This document shows, in pieces, positions 35,252 to 46,861 of a stretch of DNA of 64,000 nucleotides. Numbering within the stretch: position 1 is the stretch's first letter; each line of letters opens with the position of its first letter. This stretch comes from Phyto melanocephala (Eukaryota; Arthropoda; Insecta; Diptera; Rhinophoridae): assembly GCA_941918925.1 (NCBI GenBank), contig OW799233.1:145516223-145580222 (forward strand). Direction: 5' to 3'. The notes beneath the pieces were generated by a model. It had not been told where the DNA came from. It saw nothing but the letters and a program-made list of their open reading frames with translations, and did not search any database. The translations under genes were made by a program, and so were the position numbers.

Positions 35252-37700
35252 CGTTAGGTTGAAAAAAGGCACTGAAAGCCAAAACCAGTGACAAATATAC
35301 ACTTATGCAAAACTTATCGCTGTAAAGAAATGAAATTCTCTAATAAAAACCATAAGTCGCAATTTTGTCAATATATCGTCTAAGTAAAGAACCCAGTCTT
35401 TCAACGGAATTACTTAGATAGTTTAAATTCGCCACTGTATACAGGTTAAAGTCTCCCATCTGCTACACGCAAATGCAATACATTGACAAAGAAAATGTTA
35501 CAAAATTTCATTACCTTTCTCGCCTCACCTTTCTTTCATTCGACAGTCTCATGCAAGCCAGATGACTTCTTATCTCCGTACAACCTGTATTACACTAGTT
35601 AAACTCTTAGTGCTGGTCTACTCAGTTTAAAAAATCTCCTACGATTAATTAAGATTTGGGTATTCCCACAATATATTCGTAACCATACTGACATTATTAT
35701 TTTTCCATTTTCTGACGCGTTCCTCGCCTTAGCTTTAAATACAATTTTGAACTGCTTAAAGAGTTAAGTGTTTTAAAAATTTAAATTATTTAAAAAACTA
35801 TCTCATTTGTCGAGTTCTTGGCTTCCGTTTGAACCGTGATAGCTAGGTATCCATATTATCTCTAGACGTTCACTATTTGCATGTAAAATTATTTCGCTCT
35901 TGCATTTAAGAACATTCTGAGATTTAACCTTTTTATTCATTACTAGCCAAACCCGGCGAGCGTTGCTACGCCCCTTAATAAATCGAAATGCATTCTGAAT
36001 TTAAATTGAATATCAAGTGCAAAAACCTAAAAATTATAATTTTTTTTATGGGCGTGGTATTGCCCACTTTTCTAATCACGAAACTGTAAAGTCATAACAG
36101 CTCAATATGTGTGCAAAGTTTCAGAAGAATCGGTCCAGTGCAAGTACCTCAAAATGATACCTTTTTTTTATGGGCGTGGCAGTGCCCACTTTTCTAATTA
36201 CGAAATTATTTAGTCATGACAGCTCGATATGTGTGCAAAGTTTCAGAAAAATCGGTCCAGTGAAAGAACCTAAAAATTATATTTTTTTTTATGGGCGTGG
36301 CCCTGCCCACTTTTAAAATCACGAAATTATAAAGTCAGGACAGTTCAATATGTGTGCAAAGTTTCAAAAAAATCAGTAAAGTGCAAGTACCTCAAAAATA
36401 AAACTTTTTTAGGGGCGTGGCCCCGCCCACTTTTCTTTTCACGAAAATATTAAGCCATAACTGTTCGATATGTGTGCAAAGTTTCAGAAAAATCGGTCAT
36501 GTGCAAGTAGCTAAAACTGATAACTAATTTTTATGGGCGTGGCCCCACCCACTTTTTTCCACCCATAAACACTCCCTGGTATGTGTACAACAACTTGTTA
36601 AAGTTTGAGTCCGATCGGTTTTACAGTTTCGGAGTCTATAGGTAACACACACACACACACACAGAGTTTCACTTTTATATATATAGATTCGAACTATGTG
36701 AATAAAGATCGATGCCTTGGGTATTTCTTAACCTAACTCTTCATCCCATTCTCCCTCTTCGGATATTATGTTATTTTCAATTGGCAAGATATCGGGTTTG
36801 TTTTGGTTGGTTGGGTCACGAAACGAATTTGTAGAGGACATCGTCGTGATATGGCTGGGTGGCAATATAAGATCATAACATCTGAATTTACACATGTCAA
36901 CGGTTGCTACACAATAAATGGTTTGTTTGTGTTTTTTTGGTTTTTCTTTTGTGTGTTTGTTAGGCAATTTGTTTTATGTACGGCGTACGCAGTGAGTAGG
37001 GTTGCTTTATGGTGCTTGTCGGCAACCTTACTGGTCCCTAAGGCTGTAACATATTATTACTAATCTATTAGCGGCAAAGGCCTATATCTCAATAAAGCAC
37101 GTATATAGTCAGTGTGTCATCTTTGGGCATATGCCCGATTTTGTGCGTATCGATCTTCTAAGTGGTGCCCAAATTCTTGCAGTTTTCTTCACTGTGCTCT
37201 CAATGTAGTCTCTCTAGAAAAGACTTCAAGCAAGTGCTAGTTCTAGGTGTTTGACTTTTCTGTTAATTTGAATTTTCTTATTCAAAAGACGGACAGGTAT
37301 CTTTCTCGTAAACAAAGGTAAGTTCTGACTTCTTTGTCCAGTTGTAAGATATATTCAGATCTTCTTTTGAGCTTCTGCATAAAAGATCAGGAGTTTCCCC
37401 ATCATCAGTAACGGAACAGATAGCATTGATACCCTTGTGTGATAGAATTCTCAGTAGACTATATATGTTACCCATAGCAATGAAAATAAGATACTTTCCT
37501 GTTAGATTCTTTAAAATACTTTGTCGCTTATAGTTACTCAAATTTATCGACCTATTACTCAATATATTGCTAATCATAAAATTAGGTCATGGAATAACCC
37601 AAGGAACAAATAAGACTTAAGGTCATTACATTATTGAAAGCTTCTTCTAGGTCCAGAAAGACGGCCAGGGTATGTACACCAAGGTCAAATTAAATTTGGT
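35252..37700 (-). pseudogene. Dead non-LTR retrotransposon with nested Helitron
   Basis: Minus-strand islands: LAVFLDLEEAFNNVMTLSL near 37700-37620 (RT motif A), and SHKGINAICSVTDDGETPDLL at 37445-37385, where the YADD region is degraded, followed by NWTKKSELTF. The 3' region (35252-35940) aligns with the copy at 9790, including GGCACTGAAAGCC. A Helitron interrupts it at 35943-36687. Multiple stops and frameshifts; not functional. Confidence 0.7.
35943..36687 (-). mobile_element. Nonautonomous Helitron, second copy
   Basis: Reverse-complement copy of the element at 29222: it starts A|TCTATATATATAAAAG at 36687 and ends with the GGGGCGTAGCAACGCTCGCC region, then GGCTAG|T at 35943. About five units of roughly 120 bp with the GGGCGTGG..CCACGCCC palindrome are present. 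Inserted into the dead LINE between A and T as expected. No ORF. Confidence 0.9.
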
Positions 37701-39179
37701 TTAATAACATAATAAGGTGCATTCGAAAATGTATAAGCAATCTTTATTTCTTTTAATGAAAGTACAATAAGACATGATAGCATACTTTGTGATCCCACCC
37801 TATATTTATTTACTCATGGATTAATTCATATTAAATGGTTTGAGAAAAGAAAATTTAATGAAACGTTAATACTTGGCATATTCAAAACATTTAAAATTAA
37901 CAAAAGAAAAAGAAAAAATTCGCTGATTGTTGTAAGCAATGACCTGAATAAAATTTCAACTGTCTTTTTTAACATCTTTTATAATAATTCTAAATAAATG
38001 TACAACGTGTTTAATTTAAACTATAAAAATCATCATGCGGAATATTTGATTTCAGGTAGTGAAACAGGGTGTATAAATTTAAAAAAAATTCCTTGACTCG
38101 TTCTGATCAAAGTCCTACACGTTCTTGATGGTAATATAAAAGTAGGACTTATTAAAAGCTGTTTCAAGATAGTATGAGACTTTGAGAATCTTATTAACAA
38201 GAACGATATACATAAATAACTGACAACACAAATGCCTAGAAAAGTTGAATTAATTAAGCATGTCGTTAAAAAAAAACATAAAAATTACGAATTACTTTTT
38301 TATTATTGTCACCCAAATAAGATAAGTTATTGATATCGATATGATGCGGATCTGGTAGAAGAAACTAGTAAAACCCGTTCGAAGTTATTACATTTGACAT
38401 AAACATTAAATATATTAATCCACTAGTACTAAAGAAATACTTATATTAACATTCGATAACGAAGATTTTTTAAAGATTGTCTTAGTAACAATTCACTTAT
38501 AAATTTTAAAATTAAGCAAAAACAAGTATTTTTTGATAGAAATATGATTTTTATAATTAAAATTTACAAATATCTATTCAACATACTTTATTATTTAAAT
38601 ATTTAAGTCTTAACTATTAACCCTTTTTGAATTTTCAGTTGAACAAAATTTACTTTAATATATATAACAACACCCGTTACTAAAAAACATTAATATCACC
38701 ATAGTAGTTTTTTGCAAATGTTTTCATATAAAAACATACACACATAAATGTTTATATGTACAGTGGACTAAAAAACATTAAGTGCCCTCAACATTTTAAG
38801 AGCAAAGCTAAAGAACACTGTTATTTTAAAACAAATAATTAATTGTATTTTAATAATTTAATATATACACGAAGGTCCGTCGCATTTAGTTGGCCCCTAC
38901 AAAAACGTCTTTCATACAAAGACATATTTTAACATTGTACGTTCAAATTGTTTAATATTGTTTTTTATGCTTGTGTAGCATTGAGTAACTACTAAATCTA
39001 ACACTAAATCTGTAAAACAGTGTAATTTCGTTCTTTTTCTATCTTCTGTAAATAATAGAAATAATCAATCGGTAAAAAGTATCCCAAATAGTCGAATCCA
39101 AATAAATATGGCGAACACGCTATCTAATTAGTTTTGGAATTTTTGAATATTATTCGCTCTACAAAATATTGATTTAAGA
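37701..39179 (+). other. Intronic sequence, no gene seen
   Basis: AT-rich noncoding DNA with no recognised element ends or coding signal. Confidence 0.4.
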
Positions 39180-39680
39180 GAACCACTGTGTCTGGGGTGT
39201 AATGGACAGTGGCTTCATCGTGCTGAAACTAAATCTCACATCTGTTTTTAAGTGAAGGACGTAGAAACTCTTCTATCAATAACCATTAATGCTCCACATT
39301 TACGGCTAATGGATTATCGTATTTATTTTCGATAAAATTATATCCAATAATATCTTTAAAGCTTCACCATAATGTACATTTAATGGTGCTATATTGACTT
39401 GGATTTTTAGAATCCCAGAACCTATAGTTCTGTTTACTAACAAAGCGATTTAAATGAAATCGAGCATTTTCACTCATAATCTGATTTTCAACTTAACTAC
39501 AAAAATTTGACGTTGCCGATGATAATCGGATTTAAATTCTTGCACCAATAGCACTTTATAAGAGAACAATTTTAAATAATTTTTCATAATGCACCGTTAA
39601 GACGTACGAACCATTCCTAGCAGAGCAGAATGCCTTCTGGTAGATGTTCCTGGTGTTTTGTCAAAACTTTGTCCTTAACG
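39180..39680 (-). pseudogene. Mariner-type (probable DD41D) transposase relic
   Basis: Minus-strand reading gives YKVLLVQEFKSDYHRQRQIF, then MSENARFHLNRFVSKQNYRF followed by WDSKNPSQY, then FQHDEATVHYTPDTV. These match in order the linker, first catalytic region (usually SDEAHFHL..FVNKQN; here SENARFHL, so the first Asp is lost) and second catalytic Asp region of the transposase group with DD41D spacing. It is cut off after the second motif. Stops and frameshifts are present. Confidence 0.65.
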
Positions 39681-39816
39681 TTCAATATTTTGTCCTTAAC
39701 GTTCAATATTTTTTAAACGTGGCGTTGCTTCTGGCTCAGAATATCGGCAGTTTTCCCTTTTGTAATAAAATAAATAATGATTTAAAATGTAACATGAATA
39801 AAATTCTTTTATAATA

Positions 39817-41409
39817 GACATTCGTTTGACCGCAGTATATTTTTTCTTAGTTAAAACAAAACAAAAAAGTATATTAATACAAATTTTTTCCAAATGATTT
39901 GTTTATTTATTAGCTTAAAAAAATTCAATAAAGCTTAAATATATTTCACATTAATAAAACGTTATACATAAAAAACTGAAAAATTAAGAGACATTCGTTT
40001 GAACGCAGTTGTATTTAAATTAAAAAAACGAAAAGTTATTAAAAAATTTTTAAAATTTAATGTGTACTAATATTTTGTGGGACCACCCTCATTACGAATA
40101 ACTGAAAATATTCTATTTGGCATTGAGTTTACAAGCTTTCGAAGAGTTTCAATTTCAATACCCATCCAGCATTCCTTTATTTTTTCTTTAAGCTCATTTA
40201 AAGTCGAAAACTGTCTTCCCTTGTCATAAACTTTTGCTGCAAGTATTCCCCATAAGTTTTCGACTGGATTGCAATCGGTACTGCATGCTGGCCACGGAAG
40301 TAAATTTATTTTTTTAGAAGAAATACAATCCTTACTTTTTTGCGAAACGTGAATAGGCGCGTTATCCTGTTGGAAAATATATATTCATCGTCAGAGTTTT
40401 CATCAAGTTTTGTGATAAGGACATCTTCCAGCAGTTCAAGGTACATTTCTGAATTCATTCTGGTGGTAATAAAACAAATAGGAAGCTTGAAGTTGTAAGA
40501 GAATGCTCCCCATACCATAACGCTTCCTCCACCAAAATTTCGCTTGGATCGTACAACGTTCGCTTCGTCCAGATCATGCCAATAACAACTGTAGCAGTCT
40601 GGGCCAACCAAGTTAAATTTTTTTTCGTCCGAAAATATAACTTTTTTCCATTCGTCTGTCCACGACATATGGGTTTGGCTAAAACTAAAACGTTTCTCCT
40701 TGTGTTCCTTAGTTAGCCGTGGTTTAGACTTCATTTTTTTCCATTTAATCGAAGGGTTCGAATTTAAAATACGAGCGACAGATCGCGTGGTAACTGGCAG
40801 ATCAAGTTTTTCTTTTATTTCTCGACAGGATAAGAGATTCTTTGTGGCCTCATGGCGAATTTGTCCTTTTTGACCAGTAGTTATTTTAGAAGATCCCTTC
40901 GTTGGAGCTTTTATACCATACTTTTTTCCAAGTTTTAAGTAATTTCTTACTACTCTTTCAGAACGCATTATTATTTCAGCAACTTTTCTATTTGAATAAC
41001 CTTTTTCCTTTAAGTTATCAATTAAATCTTTCTCAGTGTCATTTAAACGCTTTCCTGAGCCCATTTCCGAAAGATTTAATTTAATTTTTATAATTTTTTT
41101 TTGTTTTTTTAAATTATAATTTTAAATTTTAACAGTTGGATACAAAAACACTTGTTTACAAGTCCAATTGCACGATCTAAATGAATTTTTCTACTGCTGC
41201 GTTTAAACGAATGTCTTACTAAAAACAGCAACAATTTTACAAAAGAATGCATATTTTCTTTTAAAACTCCGTTAGACTAATAATTGTTCTTGGTTTATTA
41301 AACAAGCTTAATAATGTAAATAAAAAAACAAAAAAAAATTAACTGTTATAAAAATGAGTTAAAGACAAAAAATTTTGGATAAAAACTTAAGTGCGGTCAA
41401 ACGAATGTC
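39817..41409 (-). mobile_element. Tc1-like transposon with IR/DR ends
   Basis: Outer ends GACATTCGTTTGACCGCA on both sides are flanked by TA (39815-39816, 41410-41411). A second, inner copy of the motif (ACATTCGTTT-R-AACGCAG) lies about 175 bp in on the left and about 195 bp in on the right, giving the two-direct-repeats-per-end layout known from some Tc1 elements. The body carries one transposase with a single frame break. 1,593 bp is a normal full length. Confidence 0.9.
40067..41064 (-). pseudogene. Tc1 DD34E transposase with one frameshift
   Basis: Starts MGSGKRLNDTEKDLIDNL with two helix-turn-helix regions (GYSNRKVAEIIMRSERVV; then CREIKEKLDLPVTTRSVARI). The first Asp is in KKVIFSDEKKFNLVG, followed by GGGSVMVWGAF. 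Near 40385 an ATATAT/TTTT stretch carries what looks like a 2-nt insertion. Beyond it, in the next frame, are FQQDNAPIHVSQKS (second Asp), then STDCNPVENLWG (Glu, 34 residues later) and a stop at 40067. Removing 2 nt gives a length of about 331 residues, typical for Tc1. This is the youngest-looking transposase in the window. Confidence 0.9.
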
Positions 41410-41411
41410 TA

Positions 41412-42384
41412 TGTTCAGTTGTTCTTCTTATTGCTTATTCTCTATGTGTATAAATATATATATATAAAAGTTGATTATATTATCCAAAAAACTAAAATAT
41501 ATAAAATATATATACCAAAAACTTTATAAAATTTTTAAATCGATAGTATTTTTAAGCCCAGCCAATACAAAATTTTATCAAGATCCATTAGTAGTTTTTA
41601 TCGCAATCAAGGTCAGGAATAAAGAGTTAAATTTTTTAAATCTATTGTTTTGTAATCTAGATAGTTGACGTTTACATTCAGGCTGTTAACAAAATTTTCG
41701 CAAGGTACCACAGATGGGCAATGAGGCTTAATTAATGAAAAACACTATTTTCACTTTATGCACCAAATTAATTTTCAACAAAAAAAAAAACCAAAAATAA
41801 TTTTCATATTATTAGAAAAAAAAACATATTAAAGGATTCTTTAACTATATTTGCACGATTGAAAGTTAAAATATTTGTTGATTTACGAAATAATACTATT
41901 TTGCTAATTTTTGATTAAGTAATCAATCATCTTGTGCAAATTGTTTCAAATAGCATTTCATCTTCTTCTTATGCAGGTTTGTTTTTTTTCTATTTTTTTT
42001 TAAATTAATTTCAATGACATGTCATTGCATACATATATGAGACTTCATCGATGATGGTGTCTAAACATTTTGGACGCCATCGATAAATTAAAAGCGTACT
42101 CCTTCATAGTTTCCAATGACCTATTCGACATTTTAATTTTAATATTTTTTAAACAAATTTTAAAAATTCCCCCAAATTCAAATATCTAAAATGAGTATTT
42201 TATTTAAAAATTTGCATACAAATTTTTCTTAAAGTAGATCGCAAACACATTTAATTTTTTCCTTAACAAATTTAAAACAAATGTGTCATAACTGTCATAT
42301 TAAAGGCAAAGCTACATTACAAAGAACTGATTTGACTATGAGATTTATTTTGTGTTAAATATAAATAAAATTTCCTGAATAATA
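41412..42384 (+). other. Intronic sequence, no gene seen
   Basis: AT-rich noncoding DNA. A short imperfect hairpin TCGATGATGGTGTC / GACGCCATCGA lies at about 42048-42085. Confidence 0.4.
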
Positions 42385-42392
42385 GGTGTACT

Positions 42393-43153
42393 CAAGGTCT
42401 ATTAAATAAGGTCTGTGCAACTCTACAAAAACAAAAAGCAAAAAAAATATACGGGCATTTTGTTAGTGTAAAATTACTCTAAGGTAGTCAAAAACAGCTG
42501 ACTAAAATACCAAAAAATTCATCCAGGTGAAATTATCAGTCCATCTGATGGGAAACGTTACTGTCAAACTCTATGTATAAAAAATTATTTTTTATGAGGT
42601 ATTTGACAGAGAGCAGCACAGCAAATTCGCCGTTGCATATACCTGTATGAATATGCCCAACGCCTATTAAATTTTGTGTTTTCATTTTGTTTAACAATTT
42701 TTTCAAGACAACAAAAATAAATTGTGTTAATAGTAAAAATATGGCTGATAAAGATAAAATAGAAGTCTAGACGATGTCTTGAAGAAGCGTGCTGTTTCAC
42801 AAGGTATGTTGGGCCAGAAAGATGCTTGTTTCGCTGCTGGTGTTGTACAAATGGTGCGTGAAGGCAAAATAGCTAATCGTTGTATTTTCTTGGCCTGTGA
42901 GCCAAGTAATGGCAAGGCTGCTATAGCTGTTGGTGTGGCTCAGTCCTTGGGTACAGAAACGCCTTTTACCAGCATGTCCGGCTCGGAAATATATTCATAA
43001 GTTGAAAAATTATCAATCATAAAATTGAAAAATTGAAAAACATAAATGTCACCCTAAAAAGGTAAACAAATTTTGACAACTTCGAGTAGTAAACATAGGG
43101 GAGCAAAAAACGATCAGCTGATTAGTTGAACAGACCTTATTTAATAGAACTTG
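42393..43153 (+). mobile_element. TIR element carrying a captured reptin fragment
   Basis: Ends CAAGGTCTATTAAATAAGG (left) and, read inward from the right, CAAGTTCTATTAAATAAGG. They agree at 26 of the first 28 bases and are flanked by a perfect 8-bp duplication GGTGTACT (42385-42392, 43154-43161). An 8-bp duplication suits hAT or P-type elements. The ends lack the usual CAG of hAT, so the superfamily is open. No transposase is present. Instead it holds a reptin-like 5' leader, start codon and part of the coding region (42741-43000), as in Pack-type elements that pick up host genes. Confidence 0.88.
42741..43000 (+). pseudogene. Captured fragment of reptin (RuvB-like 2)
   Basis: ATG 42741 opens MADKDKIEV then TAG. 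One base back in another frame (from 42767) it reads LDDVLKKRAVSQGMLGQKDA, GVVQMVREGKIANRC, then CEPSNGKAAIAVGVAQSLGT and TPFTSMSGSEIYS, ending in TAA at 43000. This is the N-terminal part of the AAA+ ATPase Reptin/RuvBL2, a chromatin-remodelling helicase subunit. About 19 residues between KIEV and LDDV are missing. The Walker A region, normally ending in TGKT, is changed to NGKA, so ATP binding would be lost. Everything after the first 100 or so residues is absent. No introns are visible in the copied part. Confidence 0.88.
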
Positions 43154-43161
43154 GGTGTACT

Positions 43162-44423
43162 TAAACTTTTTTGGTTCACTGCGTATGCACTGAAATATAT
43201 ATAAGAATTTATGAGCAAAAAAGAAATTAAAAATTTTGACAATTTAATATATGTATGTATATGCGTGTGTATACATGGACTATAAATAATATGCATATGC
43301 AATATTTATATATACAGGAATAAACGCATTTGCCTGATTTATATGTCATTTAATAATTAACAATTTTATATATTTTAAGCCACAAATTTTTTTGAATTAA
43401 ACAAAATAATTTTACAAAAATATTAAATGCAGTTTAAAATTTCAACTGTAAGTACTTGTTAAAATTTAGTTTTACAAAGTAAAATTTCAGCCTCTCATTC
43501 AACCAGGCTTTGACATGTTGTGGATACCACAAGGAAATTTTGTCTTTACTGATTGTTGTCTATGCAATGTAATTATGCATTGTGGCTATAAAAACTATGA
43601 ATAAAAAACTTTAAAAATAAAAAAAGTGCCTTAAACTACATTTATGAGTTTCGTTGTTGTACAAAATATAGGGTGTTCCAGAAGGGCCAATGACTTTGTT
43701 GCACTTAACTTAAGTGATTTGAAAGTACTATACACTTTTATTTTTCTAATACCTTTTCGTTCAAAATATTAGCTGTCAAGTAATACCAGTTTGAATATTG
43801 AAAAAAATATATTATTATTAATCACCCATTTTTATGAAAGACAAATGCTAAAGCCAGTTTTTATTGCTAGTCATAAATATGTATGTATGGGTATGTGTGA
43901 ATGTATGTAATTTTGTTTAAATGTGCGCATAACCAGCCAGAAATGTTGAGTGTGGCTTGTTATGAGAAATTTTTAGTTTTCGATTTCTGTGTCATGTGTC
44001 AATGTCTCGTTAGTAGTTGTAACTTTTTGTTTTCCACAAAGTTTTTCTCTATCAAAGGTTGGCAACACAATGGAGAGGAAGACATCTATATCAACATTGT
44101 CGTCGTTATCATTCTCTGCAGCACAAATATCTTATGTACTAAAATATTTTTTCTTTCTACTTTTTGTGCAAATTTTGAACATTATTGTCATCATCATGGT
44201 CATGACAAACGTTACTCGGTTGTTTCAACATCATATATCATTGCTGGAATGGTTGAAAACTATTGCAGCTTTTCCTTACAGAGCAAGGCCATTGCTTAGC
44301 TAAAAAAAATCCAATTCAAGAAATTCAACTGAATAATTACTCATTTTGTATTGCAAGTTTATTCTAACATTGTTGCCAGGGTGTCACTTGTTGTATGTCT
44401 TGTACTATCATTTACATACATTT
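43162..44423 (+). other. Intronic sequence, no gene seen
   Basis: AT-rich noncoding DNA. Two overlapping frames at 43901-44303 (132 and 104 codons) have cysteine- and histidine-rich chance composition with no motif I recognise. Both overlap in different frames on the same strand and lack coding-like codon use, so neither is called. Confidence 0.45.
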
Positions 44424-45085
44424 CTTTTTATACCCGCCACCAAAAAAATGGTGGGGGTATATTCATTTTGTCATTCCGTTTGTAACACATCGAAATATCC
44501 ATTTTAGACCCCATAAAGTATATATATTCTGAATCGGGGTTTGATTTGATGACGATCTAGCTATGTCCGTCCGTCTGTCCGTCTGTCCGTCTGTCCGTCT
44601 GTCCGTCTGTCCGTCTGTTGAAAGCACGATAGAGGTCGCACCGAAAAAGCTAAAGGGCTCAAATTTTGCCAGAATCTTTCTAATAGACAAGGTTTGTTTG
44701 GTATTGAAAATGGGCTAAATCGGAATATTAGAAAGAGAGTTATAGCTCGTAAAGCAAGAATAGGTCGAAAAACCCGTGTCCTTCAAACATCGAAAAAAAA
44801 AGGAATTGTGTCCAAACGCATAAACGTAGAGTCATGAAACTTCGAATATATATTTCTCGAGTCAAAAGAATATTTCTCCCCAAAAATTGCTTAAATCTAT
44901 GCATTAGAAAAGGAGTTATAGGTCAAAATGTACGAAAATTTATACCGCTCAGTGTATATTTGAAGTTTAAAACGTAATAAAACTGACAAAACTATATGTA
45001 CGGTTCTGAAATTTTGCAAACATGGTTTTTTGGTCAAAGTCTTCGTTATAACGGAAAATAAATGTTCCACGCCCACTTTTTTTTT
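44424..45085 (+). mobile_element. Helentron-like element, family 1, 5' part
   Basis: Starts TTTTTATACCCGCCACC with the CCACC..GGTGGGGG palindrome, the ACCCCATAAAGTATATA block, GACGATCTAGCTATGTCC and the longest GTCC/GTCT core in the window. Alignment with other copies stops in a poly-T run after CACGCCCAC near 45070; the 3' half is missing. Confidence 0.75.
44565..44619. repeat. (GTCCGTCT)n core microsatellite
   Basis: About 55 bp of GTCC/GTCT tetramers at the fixed internal position of the Helentron-like element, as in DINE-1 of Drosophila. Copies at 46044, 48646 and 55013 have shorter arrays at the same position. Confidence 0.9.
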
Positions 45086-45970
45086 TAAATTTTTATAAAA
45101 ATATATTAGTCATATTCATTAGCATTTATTCATTGCAGATGGCGACATCTGTTGTAGGCGCCACTACATTTTGCAAACACTGAGGATGATGTCTTTGCTA
45201 AACATCACGTAGAACACTAGATGACTCTAGTAACATTTTTTTGCACAAACTACAAAGGAATTTTATAGGGGTTTGTGAAAACGAAAATGACCGAAGTTTG
45301 TTGACAAAAATTAACTAGAGTAATGATTTGTGCCCAACTTTACATATAGTTGTACACACAGTTTTATGAGGTTTTAGATTTAAAAATATTAAAAAAGAAA
45401 TGTGCATCAGTAGATTTAAAATAAGTATTTGAATATTTAAAATACATATTTTAACTAAATTTTTTTTTATCTATCTATTCTCTTATAAAGGGTGGTTAAA
45501 TTTTAAGGGCCACAAGGTGATTCAAAATAGACATGCTCAGCATTTTGCTAAAACGGGAAACTAATTAGTAAGATTTTGATTTTTAAAGTTCTATAACATT
45601 TTACTTTTAAAAGATTTTCAAACGAAATAAGTTTTGTATAATTTTAAAATTTGTTAGCCATTAGTACATGAAAATAAATAGTTTATAATGTTTAGAAATA
45701 ATTTTTTTTTTATCTTTAGGTCTAAATTTTCCTAAATTCCTTTTTTTAATACACCATAACTTCTAGAAAACATAAGATGACAAAAAGAAATTAGCACCAT
45801 TTAGTAGATAAAACTCTCCTCTATACCCCTATACCCCATTGTATACCCGTTACGATCCGACCGTGATCAGCAGACCAATTTTTGTGACACAAGGTCAAAT
45901 ATTTTTTGCAAAATTTTAGTAAAAGAGCTAAACAAATTTTTTTGTAATGTGCTTTTTTGAAGTATTTGAG
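45086..45970 (+). other. Unassigned stretch with a solo mariner-MITE left end
   Basis: Mostly unique AT-rich sequence. At 45488 (after TA) the left end AAGGGTGGTTAAATTTTAAG of the mariner-type MITE appears, but no right end follows before 45971. It is either a truncated copy or one whose second half has been deleted. Confidence 0.5.
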
Positions 45971-46861
45971 TTTTTATATCCGCCACCAAAAAATGGTATG
46001 TATATATTCTTAATCGGGGTTTTATTTGATGACGATCTAGCTATGTCCGTCCGTCTGTCCGTCTGTTAAAAGCACGATAGAGGTCCCATCGAAAAAGCTA
46101 GTGGGTTCAAATTTTGCCAGAATATGTCTTATACACAAGGTTTGTTTGGAGTAGAAAATTGGCTAAATCGGAGTATAAGGAAGAAAGAAAAATTGCCTAA
46201 ATGCATGTATTAGGAAGGGAGTTAGAGATCAAAATGTACGAAAATTTATACCGCGCAGTGTATTTTCCAATTTGTTAAAAATTTTAAACCTAATAAGAAT
46301 GACAAATTTAGATCTACGATTCTGAAATTTTGCAGGAATTGCTTTTTGGTCAAAGGCTTTCTTCTGACGGAAAATAAATGTGACACGCCAACCTCCCATA
46401 CAACGTTTTCTCTCAAATTCTTATAATTTCTCTATAAATCGAATAATAAAGGACTTTATTGAAATATCTAAGTTGTATTTATTAGCATAAATAACTTCGA
46501 CACACCTACTATAACGCTCACTTTCCACGTTATTTACTGTTAATGAAATTTAAATTTATAAAACCGACAAAATTAGAGATATGATGATAAAATTTGCTAC
46601 GGAAATCCTTCTAGTCAATGTTATTGTTATGCCAGAAAATTTAGGTGACACGCCCACTATTACGCCCACATCCTATATAATGCTTTATTTCAAATTCATA
46701 TAATTTCTCAATGAATAAATATTTTGGAAGAATTACGGACTATATTGAAATATCTAAGTTGTATTTATTAGCAGAAATTTTATTGACACGCTTACTTTAA
46801 CGCCCATTTTCACTGAAACACTTAATTTACGAAAACATTTTACCAGCATATCCAAGTTATA

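Noticed and set aside
43901..44303. Overlapping 132- and 104-codon plus-strand frames as a host gene
   Set aside because: Both frames run over the same AT-rich DNA, have no recognisable domain, no coding-like codon bias, and no splice or leader context. The length is within chance for such a region.
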